Assembly (NCBI GenBank): GCA_947630015.1
Contig: CANRFY010000008.1
Span: 1 to 64,000, forward strand
From: an uncultured Clostridia bacterium
GTDB lineage: Bacteria; Bacillota; Clostridia; Oscillospirales; CAG-272
Direction: 5' to 3'
Length of the DNA stretch: 64,000 nucleotides
The translations under genes were made by a program, and so were the position numbers. The number at the start of each line of letters is the position of its first letter. The first letter of the stretch is position 1. Positions 24,738 to 31,964 of this stretch are shown here, piece by piece. Below the pieces are notes generated by a model, which had not been told where the DNA came from, did not search any database, and worked only from the letters and a program-made list of their open reading frames with translations.

Positions 24738-25492
24738 CAGTCATGCACGTTATCGGATGTGTTGAAAGTGACGTAATCGCACGGGTCGACGTTTTCGCCC
24801 GCGATTTTGAGTTCAAAATGGAGATGAGGTTCGTCCGCTATCTCATAGAGCGCGCTCTCCCCTACCGTGCCGATAACGTCTCCCGCCGCAAGCTGTCTGC
24901 CGACGAGCGAGGCGTCGTTTGATTCCGGCGACAGGTTGCGGTAGACGGTCACGGCGTCGCCCTCATGCGACACCGTAATGCATACGCCCCAGAACGGATC
25001 GTCCCACACCTCGGATACGACGCCGGCCGCCGCCGCTCTGACGTCGGCTCCCGCCGACGTCGCCACATCGACGCCCGTATGCGTCCTGTAATCGTCCATC
25101 GTCAACGAATATACAAGCACGCTCCCGCTGTGTGCCTTAGATACGACGCCGTCGACGGGCGAGGTGAATTCCGGCAGCTCCGACGGCGCGTCGACGTCGT
25201 CGACGCCCTCGCTCTCTTCCGGCTGCGTGTCAGCAGGCTTTGTCTCTGCCGGCTCGCGAGTGTCCGTGTCAGGCTTGACGACGGGCGCGTCCGTCGTGCG
25301 TCCGTCCGGATCATGCTCGGCAGTGTCGCGCGGCGCCATCGCGTGCGTGCCTTGGTCAGTCGTTCCCGCGTCCGGCGCGGGACGCGCGCGTCTCGACGCG
25401 ACGCCTAAAACGACTACGAGCGCCGCCAGCACCGTTAGCACAAGTATCAGCGCGGCATAAGCCGCCCTGTTTTCGTATTTCTTGTTTTCCAT
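24737..25492 (-). CDS. M23 peptidase-domain membrane protein, SpoIIQ-like
   Basis: A 251-aa protein with one N-terminal membrane helix (about residues 11-33), a Pro/Thr/Asp-rich linker (about 38-105) and a LytM/M23 domain (about 110-245). Metal-binding motifs HTGVD and HLHFE are intact. The segment TVYRNLSPE, then AGDVIGTVGESALYEI, resembles SpoIIQ (VYQSLSE, VIGKSGKNLYS) rather than generic M23 enzymes. SpoIIQ is made in the forespore and forms a channel with SpoIIIAH. A probable sigma-F-like promoter precedes it. A general cell-wall endopeptidase remains possible. Confidence 0.75.
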   Translation of the reverse strand: MENKKYENRAAYAALILVLTVLAALVVVLGVASRRARPAPDAGTTDQGTHAMAPRDTAEHDPDGRTTDAPVVKPDTDTREPAETKPADTQPEESEGVDDVDAPSELPEFTSPVDGVVSKAHSGSVLVYSLTMDDYRTHTGVDVATSAGADVRAAAAGVVSEVWDDPFWGVCITVSHEGDAVTVYRNLSPESNDASLVGRQLAAGDVIGTVGESALYEIADEPHLHFELKIAGENVDPCDYVTFNTSDNVHD

Positions 25493-25534
25493 AATGTAAT
25501 AAAACTCCCTTTTCAGATTTTGCTTTGCAAGCTT

Positions 25535-25563
25535 ATAATTGCCACTCGGCGCGTAATTTATTC
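25535..25563 (-). promoter_or_regulatory. Possible sigma-F/sigma-G-type promoter of the SpoIIQ-like gene
   Basis: On the minus strand: GAATA (25563-25559), a 15-bp spacer and GGCAATTAT (25543-25535). This resembles the forespore consensus GYATA and GGNNANANT with mismatches. No sigma-A promoter is apparent in this interval. Confidence 0.35.
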
Positions 25564-25619
25564 AGAGAAACGCGCGGCGCGCGCAAAAAAGTTGCCGCCG
25601 ACGCCTTCGCCGATAAAGC

Positions 25620-25648
25620 TTGACATGACGGCGGCGCGAATGTATAAT
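25620..25648 (+). promoter_or_regulatory. Consensus sigma-A promoter of the ThyX-like gene
   Basis: TTGACA (25620-25625), a 17-bp spacer and TATAAT (25643-25648), both perfect. Confidence 0.9.
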
Positions 25649-25688
25649 CATATTTGAGCAGGCAAAAAGCATTTTCTGAGGTGGAATT

Positions 25689-26306
25689 ATGATAAAATTA
25701 GAAAGAACGAACGTGATGAATTTGGAGGGCGCGATGCGCGGCGCGCGCAATCCGATGAACAGCTGGGCGCGTTCAGACAGCTATTATAATGAAAACGGCG
25801 AATACGTCCTCGGCGAAAACGATCTCGATCTCGCCGTCAGGCTCCGCCGCGCCGGCTCCGATCACCGCAAATTCATCAGGCAGATATTCGTCTCCGTCGA
25901 CATAACGGCGCCGCTTTACTGGTGGAAGGAATTCGACACGTACAAGGTCGGCACCGTCGCAAATTCGACCTCGACGATGCATAAGATACATTCAAAGCCG
26001 TTCTCGCGCGCCGATTTTTCGTGCGATAAATGCTCGCCCGACGCGCTTTCTGCGCTCGACGCGCTGATCGAATACATGGAAAAGGCGCGTCTGCGCTACG
26101 TCGAAACTAAAAATAAATGCGACTGGTACGATATGATCCAGCTTCTGCCGTCGTCGTATAATCAGATGCGCACTGTGACGATGAATTATGAAAATCTCGT
26201 CAACATCTATTTCGCGCGCAAGGATCACAAGCTCGACGAATGGCACGTTTTCTGCGATTGGATCAAAACGCTTCCCTACGCGCAAAAGATCATAATCGCG
26301 GAATGA
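25689..26306 (+). CDS. ThyX-like protein of unknown activity
   Basis: A 205-aa soluble protein. A central block reads HRKFIRQIFVSVDITAP, then YWWKEFDTYKVG, then NSTSTMHK (about residues 58-98). Its layout recalls flavin-dependent thymidylate synthase ThyX, where RHRxxSxNxxSxRY follows a similar strand, but the RHR motif itself is replaced. Similar proteins appear in gut Clostridia and phage as hypotheticals, as I recall them. It may keep the ThyX fold without the activity. It has a consensus promoter and GAGGTGG 5 nt before the ATG. It is monocistronic. Confidence 0.5.
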   Translation: MIKLERTNVMNLEGAMRGARNPMNSWARSDSYYNENGEYVLGENDLDLAVRLRRAGSDHRKFIRQIFVSVDITAPLYWWKEFDTYKVGTVANSTSTMHKIHSKPFSRADFSCDKCSPDALSALDALIEYMEKARLRYVETKNKCDWYDMIQLLPSSYNQMRTVTMNYENLVNIYFARKDHKLDEWHVFCDWIKTLPYAQKIIIAE

Positions 26307-26330
26307 TCGGGACTTCATTATATTATAAGC

Positions 26331-26378
26331 AAAAGCGGCGCGGAGTGACAGACTGTCACCCCGCGCCGCGCTTTTTAA
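26331..26378 (+). terminator. Strong bidirectional terminator
   Basis: GCGGCGCGG-GTGACA / TGTCAC-CCGCGCCGC with single-base bulges, A run before and T run after, between convergent genes. Confidence 0.9.
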
Positions 26379-26387
26379 TTCTATTTT

Positions 26388-26819
26388 TTATTTATGAAAC
26401 GCCGCGTCCCACAATTTGCGCGCGATCCTGATCACAAACGCGCATATCATCGCGCCGACGCTCGCCGCCGCCTCCGCGCCGAATACGGTCACGATCACCG
26501 ATGATATCAAGTATGCGGCGGCTCCGACGCCGGCGCCGGGCGCGAACGAGCTTTCCGACACCGTATATATGATCTCGGCCGCGATAAATCCGACAAGCGC
26601 CATAATGAACGGCATGAAGACGAGTATCGGGCGCTCGATCGTCAGCCACATTACGGTCTGCAATAAAAGCGCGTATACGAATATGAAAACGGGCATATTG
26701 ACGGCTCCGCCCGATATGACGTCGACGATCAGCATTGCCGCCGTCGGGACGACGGTGAACAGCGCGAATATAATTAAAGCGGACAGCCTCGGCCGTCTGT
26801 CGGTGAAGTCGTTGATCAT
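26388..26819 (-). CDS. Four-helix membrane protein, function unknown
   Basis: A 143-aa hydrophobic protein with about four predicted membrane spans (residues 13-36, 43-62, 66-88 and 98-128). I recognise no conserved motif. It has a good sigma-A promoter and its own terminator, so it is probably expressed. It is divergent from spo0A and separated from it by about 300 bp. No function is inferred. Confidence 0.6.
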   Translation of the reverse strand: MINDFTDRRPRLSALIIFALFTVVPTAAMLIVDVISGGAVNMPVFIFVYALLLQTVMWLTIERPILVFMPFIMALVGFIAAEIIYTVSESSFAPGAGVGAAAYLISSVIVTVFGAEAAASVGAMICAFVIRIARKLWDAAFHK

Positions 26820-26856
26820 TTTCCGTTTGCTCTGAACAGTTTATTTACCGCCCTAC

Positions 26857-26886
26857 ATTTTATCACACAAAGCCGTCATATGTCAA
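26857..26886 (-). promoter_or_regulatory. Sigma-A promoter of the four-helix membrane protein
   Basis: On the minus strand: TTGACA (26886-26881), an 18-bp spacer and TAAAAT (26862-26857). Confidence 0.7.
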
Positions 26887-27061
26887 CAAAATTCGGCCCC
26901 GCGTCCGTTTTCGCAAAAATAGAGCCGTTTTGTCTCGATTCGGAACCGTTCGAGCGCTATGCGCACGGAACTTCCTTTGCCGCATTTTTTCGCGTTCAAC
27001 TTTTGTAAAATCGAACAAATCCCCGCGGGAATGTTTGTGGAAATTTTTGGCATCGAGATTC

Positions 27062-27090
27062 TTGCTATTTATGGAAGAATATGGTATCAT
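27062..27090 (+). promoter_or_regulatory. Probable sigma-A promoter of spo0A
   Basis: TTGCTA (27062-27067), a 17-bp spacer and TATCAT (27085-27090). I looked for 0A boxes (TGTCGAA) and saw only poor matches (TTTGTCTCGA near 26929). The rest of 26887-27061 holds nothing clear. Confidence 0.5.
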
Positions 27091-27126
27091 AATTGCACAG
27101 TCAAAGCAAAGGACGGAGATAACGAA

Positions 27127-27903
27127 ATGGAACAGAATAAAAAAATATTGATAGCGGACGAAAACGGGGATTCGAGGAAGAGATGCCGCGACGCGCTCGT
27201 CCGCGCGGGATACAGGACGGTCGAGGAGGCCTACAACGGCGAGGACGCTCTGATGAAGATAAACCGCATCCACCCCGACGTCGTGATCGCGGACATATGG
27301 CTTTCAAAGCTCGACGGGATAGGACTTTTGCGCAGCTGCCGCACGATGAATTTCGGGCAGGACAAATGTCCCGTATTCATCATCATATCGCTCGTATCGA
27401 ATCAGAATATACTGCTCGACGCCATGAACGCGGGCGCGTCGCTGTGTCTTCTCAAGCCGCTCGATTACGGCAGTCTCGTCAATCATATAGAATCGCTGAC
27501 CTCGTCGCGGCCGGACAGCGCCGCGCGCGGCGAGACGGCTGGCGCGCCCGACATCGAGACGCAGGTGACGAAGATCATCCATCAGATCGGCGTTCCGGCG
27601 CACATCAAGGGATATCAGTATCTGCGCACCGCGATCCTCATGACGATCGCCGACAGCGACATAATAAATTCCGTGACGAAGGTCCTGTACCCGTCGGTGG
27701 CGAAAAAATATTCGACGACGACGTCGCGCGTCGAACGCGCGATCCGCCACGCGATCGAGGTCGCATGGGATCGCGGCGACGTCGATACGCTCAATTCTTA
27801 TTTCGGCTATACGATCCAAAACTCGCGCGGCAAACCGACAAATTCCGAATTCATCGCCATGATCGCCGACAACCTGCGACTCAAGTATAAAATGTATAAT
27901 TGA
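27127..27903 (+). CDS. spo0A: Sporulation transcription factor Spo0A
   Basis: A 258-aa response regulator and master regulator of entry into sporulation. The receiver domain has the acidic pocket at D11/E12, the phosphorylation site D56 in [13 protein letters not shown] and the lysine in LLKPLDY. The Spo0A-specific C-terminal DNA-binding domain is clear: [18 protein letters not shown], then [20 protein letters not shown], then [17 protein letters not shown]. The start at 27127 follows GGAG by 8 nt; an upstream in-frame ATG (26959) lies before the promoter. This is strong evidence for a spore-former or a recent descendant of one. It is followed by tandem HR repeats. Confidence 0.98.
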   Translation: MEQNKKILIADENGDSRKRCRDALVRAGYRTVEEAYNGEDALMKINRIHPDVVIADIWLSKLDGIGLLRSCRTMNFGQDKCPVFIIISLVSNQNILLDAMNAGASLCLLKPLDYGSLVNHIESLTSSRPDSAARGETAGAPDIETQVTKIIHQIGVPAHIKGYQYLRTAILMTIADSDIINSVTKVLYPSVAKKYSTTTSRVERAIRHAIEVAWDRGDVDTLNSYFGYTIQNSRGKPTNSEFIAMIADNLRLKYKMYN

Positions 27904-27909
27904 TATATT

Positions 27910-28175
27910 CGGGGCGCTGCCCCGCACCCCGCTTAAGGAACTTCTTATAAGAAGTTCCTTAAGAATCTTCAAGAATTTTTATTACAGGGGTTATGGGGAA
28001 AGTGTGTTTGCCACTGCGCTGCGCGTTCGTGCGTGAACGAAGTAGTCGCGCAAGCGCGAACACCGCCTCGCGGGGCTTCGCCCCGCACCCTGACTTAAGG
28101 AACTTCTTATAAGAAGTTCCTTAAGAATCTTCAAGAATTTTTATTACAGGACAAGTGTGTCAGGCTTTGTCAACA
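27910..28175 (+). repeat. HR dispersed hairpin repeat, copy 5 (two tandem units)
   Basis: Unit 1 has GGGGCGCTGCCCC and a 32-bp perfect palindrome (27932-27963), then the spacer and the GTGTGT...GAACACCG tail. Unit 2 starts GGGGCTTCGCCCC, carries the identical palindrome (28094-28125) and a shortened tail. A 57-bp segment from CTTAAGG to ATTACAGG is identical in the two units and again at 44118-44174. It follows spo0A in the same direction. Confidence 0.9.
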
Positions 28176-28180
28176 GTCAC

Positions 28181-28209
28181 GGGCGCGGTCTTTACGGCCG
28201 CGCCTTTTT
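28181..28209 (+). terminator. Intrinsic terminator
   Basis: GGCGCGG/CCGCGCC stem with a 9-nt loop, followed by TTTTT. It ends any read-through from spo0A and the HR pair. Confidence 0.7.
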
Positions 28210-28253
28210 CGCGCGTTTTGCGGATATTGCCGACATGATATAAAATATTAGTC

Positions 28254-28282
28254 TTGACTTTGACCCGATTATACAATATAAT
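28254..28282 (+). promoter_or_regulatory. Sigma-A promoter of the VTC-DUF4956-DUF4097 operon
   Basis: TTGACT (28254-28259), a 17-bp spacer and TATAAT (28277-28282). Confidence 0.85.
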
Positions 28283-28327
28283 CTAATATGTGACATACGT
28301 CAGAATAAAGACGAAAGGCGGCTCCGC

Positions 28328-29068
28328 ATGGCGTTTAAGGAAGTTTTCAAGCGCGTCGAGAAGAAATACATCATCAATGAAGCGCAGTTCGCGGCGCTTG
28401 CGCCCGACGTCGCCGAATATATGTGCGGCGACTCATACGGCGAAAGCACGATATACAACATCTATTTCGACACGCCGTCGCACACACTGATACGTTCGTC
28501 GATCGACAAGCCCGTTTACAAGGAAAAGCTGCGTCTGCGCTGCTACGGCACGCCGACGGACGATTCGACGGCGTTCATTGAGATCAAGAAGAAGTACAAA
28601 GGCGTCGTTTACAAGCGGCGCATCAGTCTCCCCTACCGCGAGGCGATGGATTTTACGTGCAGCGGCAAAATTCCGCCGTCGCGGAGCGACTCGCAGATCG
28701 CGCATGAGATCGCGTGGCTTTTGTCGTTCTACAATGGGATCGCGCCTGCGATGATCCTCTCCTACGACAGGATCGCGTTCTTCGGCAAGGACGATCCGAA
28801 TCTGCGCATCACGTTTGACAAGAATATCCTGTTCCGCGACTACGATCTCGATCTGTCGCTCGGCGCATACGGCCGCGAGGTACTTCCCGTCGGCACGCGT
28901 CTCATGGAGATAAAAATCCCCGACGCCATGCCCGTATGGCTGGCGCAGAGACTAAGCGAGCAGTCGATCTTCCCGACGTCGTTCAGCAAATACGGCTCGG
29001 CATACATAGACATCATGAACAAAACGGGAGATTCCGAATCAGAAAAAGAGGAGATAACAAATGCTTAA
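28328..29068 (+). CDS. VTC-domain polyphosphate polymerase family protein
   Basis: A 246-aa protein spanning a single VTC domain, the tunnel-fold catalytic domain that makes polyphosphate from ATP in yeast vacuoles. Visible features are the N-terminal RVEKKYIIN, the beta strand STIYNIYFDT, basic strands KLRLRCYG and FIEIKKKYKGVVYKRR that line the substrate tunnel, and the acidic LMEIKIP near the end. It probably synthesises polyphosphate at the membrane with the next gene's product. An AAAGGCGG site precedes the ATG. It overlaps DUF4956 by 8 nt. Confidence 0.9.
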   Translation: MAFKEVFKRVEKKYIINEAQFAALAPDVAEYMCGDSYGESTIYNIYFDTPSHTLIRSSIDKPVYKEKLRLRCYGTPTDDSTAFIEIKKKYKGVVYKRRISLPYREAMDFTCSGKIPPSRSDSQIAHEIAWLLSFYNGIAPAMILSYDRIAFFGKDDPNLRITFDKNILFRDYDLDLSLGAYGREVLPVGTRLMEIKIPDAMPVWLAQRLSEQSIFPTSFSKYGSAYIDIMNKTGDSESEKEEITNA

Positions 29069-29747
29069 TCAAACATTTTCAACAATGATCGAACTCGGCG
29101 AGATCACCGTAGGCAAATTCCTTTTGTGTTCCGTCGTATCGCTTCTGCTCGGCTTCGCCGTCGCGTCGGTCTCGGCGTTCATCGGCAAGAAATCGCGCAG
29201 CGTATCCGTATCGCTGACGCTCATCCCGTTCATCGTTCAGGTCATAATAATGATCGTCAACGGCAACATCGGCGTCGGTCTCGGCGTCGCCGGCGCGTTC
29301 TCCCTGATCCGCTACCGTTCAAATCCCGGCACGGCATCCGACATTCTCGTTCTCTTCATCGCCATGACGATAGGCATCACGATGGGCGTCGGCTTCATCT
29401 GGCTCTCCGTAATTTTCACCGTGATCGCGCTGATCGCGTATGTGCTGATCTCGATGTCAGGACTCGGCGGCGGCAGGCACGGCGAAAAGGAACTGAAGAT
29501 CACGATCCCCGAGGGGCTGAACTATCCGCATCTGTTTGACGACATATTCAAGAAATTCACAAGATCATGCCGTCTTGTGCGCGTCCGCACGACGAACATG
29601 GGAAGTATGTACCAGCTCACATATCTCGTCGTCATGTCGAACGACGACGAGGAAAAGGAAATGATCGACGAGATACGCTGCCGCAACGGCAATCTCGACA
29701 TAGTCTGCGGAATGGTTCCCGACGAGGGAGAGAGCGCAAGGCTGTAA
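29061..29747 (+). CDS. DUF4956 membrane protein
   Basis: A 228-aa protein with three to four N-terminal membrane helices (about residues 18-140) and a soluble C-terminal domain (about 145-228). The central motif GAFSLIRYRSNPGT and the adjoining DILVLFIAMTIG are the DUF4956 hallmark. Genes of this family often sit next to bacterial VTC genes, and I infer that it is the membrane partner or channel for the polymerase. GGAGATAAC lies 6 nt before the ATG, inside the VTC gene. Confidence 0.9.
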   Translation: MLNQTFSTMIELGEITVGKFLLCSVVSLLLGFAVASVSAFIGKKSRSVSVSLTLIPFIVQVIIMIVNGNIGVGLGVAGAFSLIRYRSNPGTASDILVLFIAMTIGITMGVGFIWLSVIFTVIALIAYVLISMSGLGGGRHGEKELKITIPEGLNYPHLFDDIFKKFTRSCRLVRVRTTNMGSMYQLTYLVVMSNDDEEKEMIDEIRCRNGNLDIVCGMVPDEGESARL

Positions 29748-29750
29748 AGC

Positions 29751-30656
29751 ATGAAGCGCGTCATATTGCCGATCGTTTTCATCGCCGTCTCGCTCGCGCT
29801 CGTCGGCGGTCTGCTCGTGCTTATCGACGGTTTGACGTATGTGCCTGAAAACGACTACATATTCGACACGCTGCGGTTTGACGCCGACGGCGTATCCGAG
29901 ATTTTGGCCGACACAGAGGCGTCGTTTCTGACGATATACAAATTGAATTCAGGCGAATCGTTCGCCGTCGACATAGTCGCGCCGGATAAGGACGCATACT
30001 CCGTCGGCTGCGAGGACGGCGTTCTCTGCGTATCGGAGAAGAACAAATCATGGATCGAGGCCATACGGCGGGCCGACAGCGGCAGATACGGCGTCAGCAT
30101 CGGCGTGCCTGACGGCGCGCATATAATTCTCGATCTCAAATGCGGCGACGGCAGCGTCGACGTCGACAATATCGATGCGGAATCCGTCGCGATAACGACA
30201 GACGGCGGCTCTGTCAGCATAGGCGGGATCAAATCGGCGAAAGATGCATCGATCGTCACCGAAAGCGGCAAGATCGAGATATTGTCGGTCTCGGCGTCCG
30301 GCATCAGCGCCGAGACGGCGTCGGGTTCGATTTCGGCGAACGGCGTCAGTGCCGGCGATATATCGCTCCGCGCTCATAACGGTTCGATCCGCGTCGACGG
30401 CGTCGTATGCGGATCGTTCGACGCGGCCTCCGACGTCGGAGGCATCGAATTTTCCGGCGTCGAATCCGGCTCGATCACGTTGACGGTCGGCGAGGGCGAC
30501 ATAAACGGGACCCTCATCGGCGCGCGCGGCGATTATACGATCGACGCGTCGGCAGACGACGGCGAATGCACGCTCAATAACGGCGGCAGCGGCGCCCCGT
30601 TTACTGCGAATGTCGGCGTCGGCAGCATCCGTGTATTCTTTGAAAAGCAAAATTAA
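29751..30656 (+). CDS. DUF4097-type beta-strand repeat protein, membrane anchored
   Basis: A 301-aa protein with one N-terminal membrane helix (about residues 4-26) and an exported right-handed beta-helix-like domain of the DUF4097/DUF4098 (LiaF/LiaG-related) kind. Short repeating units such as GDGSVDVDNI, DGGSVSIGGI, ESGKIEILSV, ASGSISANGV and HNGSIRVDGV run from about 125 to 300. The role is unknown; such domains are common in envelope-stress loci. It starts 3 nt after DUF4956, so it is the third member of the polyphosphate operon. An HR repeat follows. Confidence 0.82.
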   Translation: MKRVILPIVFIAVSLALVGGLLVLIDGLTYVPENDYIFDTLRFDADGVSEILADTEASFLTIYKLNSGESFAVDIVAPDKDAYSVGCEDGVLCVSEKNKSWIEAIRRADSGRYGVSIGVPDGAHIILDLKCGDGSVDVDNIDAESVAITTDGGSVSIGGIKSAKDASIVTESGKIEILSVSASGISAETASGSISANGVSAGDISLRAHNGSIRVDGVVCGSFDAASDVGGIEFSGVESGSITLTVGEGDINGTLIGARGDYTIDASADDGECTLNNGGSGAPFTANVGVGSIRVFFEKQN

Positions 30657-30683
30657 GTTGAATTTTCTGGGCGCTGCCTCTCG

Positions 30684-30895
30684 GGGCGCTGCCCCGAACC
30701 CCGCTAAGGGAAACTTTTGTAGAAAGTCGAACTTTCCGCAAGCGGAAAGTTAGCAGATGCTTCGCATCTGCCCCCGCTAAGAATCCATTCAAAACTTTCC
30801 TGACAAGAAGAGGTATAGGGCAAGTGTGTTCATCTCTGCATCGCGCGTTTGTGCAAGGGCGAAGCAGCCGTGCGGGGTGCGAACACCGATGGCTG
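30684..30895 (+). repeat. HR dispersed hairpin repeat, copy 6 (extra-hairpin variant)
   Basis: GGGGCGCTGCCCC (30684-30696), then an AACTTTCCGC/GCGGAAAGTT hairpin (30731-30752), the added hairpin GCAGATGC-TTC-GCATCTGC (30754-30772), the spacer and the tail. The layout matches copy 3 but not the simple copies. The start is preceded by a partial duplicate, GGGCGCTGCC (30670-30679). Confidence 0.85.
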
Positions 30896-30911
30896 TAAAT
30901 TTTCTGCAATC

Positions 30912-30946
30912 AAAAACGGGAACGGCAAAGCCGTTCCCGTTTTTTT
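30912..30946 (-). terminator. Bidirectional intrinsic terminator
   Basis: AAAAACGGGAACGGC/GCCGTTCCCGTTTTT with an AAA loop; its T run touches the DUF1284 stop codon. Confidence 0.9.
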
Positions 30947-31337
30947 ATTCATTCCGCCATTTCGACGGCGTACTATCGCAGATGCTCTCCCACTGACAGC
31001 CGCCGCAGACGCGCCGTCTGCTGCCGCCCTCGATAATGCGCTCCTCGACGCGCGACGTAAATTCGGAAAATGTCAGCCTATCCCCTGCGGAAAAGCCGCA
31101 TATTTCAAGCGCCGCGCGGTCGTAGGCGTCCGATTTTTCCCGATCGGCGCAGACGCCGCCCATGCATTTCGGGCAGGCGGCGCAGATCACGTCCGCCCCG
31201 TCAGTCAGCACGATTTCCGAATCGCGTTTGAGCGAATCGATCACGCGTGCCATATTCGCCTCGAATCCGCCGCCGTAGCCGTATCCGACGAAATACGCCA
31301 TGCACAGCCCGTGATGCGGGCGGAGCAGCGTCGGCAT
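30945..31337 (-). CDS. DUF1284 family iron-sulfur-like protein
   Basis: A 130-aa protein. LRPHHGLCMAYF near the N-terminus and a cysteine cluster CAACPKCMGGVC (about residues 66-77), then CGGCQWESIC (about 115-124), mark the DUF1284 family. The cysteines may bind metal or an Fe-S cluster; the function is unknown. ATG 31337 is 1 nt after the bioY stop and begins the usual family N-terminus. Other in-frame starts lie inside bioY. It is co-transcribed with bioY. Confidence 0.85.
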   Translation of the reverse strand: MPTLLRPHHGLCMAYFVGYGYGGGFEANMARVIDSLKRDSEIVLTDGADVICAACPKCMGGVCADREKSDAYDRAALEICGFSAGDRLTFSEFTSRVEERIIEGGSRRRVCGGCQWESICDSTPSKWRNE

Positions 31338-31338
31338 A

Positions 31339-31884
31339 TCAGCGCACATACCGGCGAAGGCGCATCGAAAGCTCGAGCGCAAGCGCTGCCTTTACGGCGT
31401 CTGGGATCAGATACGGCAGAACGCACGTCATAAACGCGCCCCAAAAGCTGATCTCGCCGCCCGTGCGCGTATAGACGGCGACGAACCATACGGTGCCAAA
31501 GATATAGCAAACTATCATCCCTGCCGCCATGCCGAAAGCGAGCTGCATCCGTCCGTTTCCCCACACGCGCTCGATCCCCCACATGATGAGCGCCGTCAGC
31601 AGAAATCCGAGTATATATCCGCCCGTGCTGCCGAGCAGCACGCCGACGCCGCCGGTGAAGCCGGCGAGTACGGGCGCTCCCACAGCGGCGAGCAGTATGT
31701 ACACAAGCACCGTTATCGTGCCGCGATGGCCGCCGAGTATCCCGACGGCGAGCATCACCGCGAACGTCTGGAGCGTGAACGGCACCGGCGTCGGCACCGA
31801 TATCCACGAGCATACGGCGAGCAGCGCCGCGAACACGCCTATATAAGTTATATCCTTTGCGGAATATCCCGCCTTTGTCGTCAT
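31339..31884 (-). CDS. bioY: Biotin transporter BioY (S component)
   Basis: A 181-aa membrane protein with six helices, the biotin-binding component of an energy-coupling-factor transporter. It carries the BioY hallmark sequence VPFTLQTFAVMLAVGILGG (about residues 34-52), then LGSTGGYILGF. The ECF energising module is not in the window. A consensus promoter precedes it. I looked for a BirA operator and found only one weak half-site. GGGGGGG lies 6 nt before the ATG. Confidence 0.95.
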   Translation of the reverse strand: MTTKAGYSAKDITYIGVFAALLAVCSWISVPTPVPFTLQTFAVMLAVGILGGHRGTITVLVYILLAAVGAPVLAGFTGGVGVLLGSTGGYILGFLLTALIMWGIERVWGNGRMQLAFGMAAGMIVCYIFGTVWFVAVYTRTGGEISFWGAFMTCVLPYLIPDAVKAALALELSMRLRRYVR

Positions 31885-31923
31885 GTTTTTTCCCCCCCGA
31901 AAGTTCGGTCGTAAACGGCTTAT

Positions 31924-31952
31924 ATTTTATCACATCAAAAAGCGATTGTCAA
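31924..31952 (-). promoter_or_regulatory. Sigma-A promoter of bioY-DUF1284
   Basis: On the minus strand: TTGACA (31952-31947), a 17-bp spacer and TAAAAT (31929-31924). It overlaps the gap to the MFS gene. Confidence 0.8.
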
Positions 31953-31964
31953 TAAAACGAGAAT

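Noticed and set aside
26887..27061. 0A boxes upstream of spo0A
   Set aside because: The best match, TTTGTCTCGA, has mismatches in the core and no second site.
31885..31964. BirA operator before bioY
   Set aside because: Only one weak half-site (GTTTAC) is seen, with no partner at the right distance.
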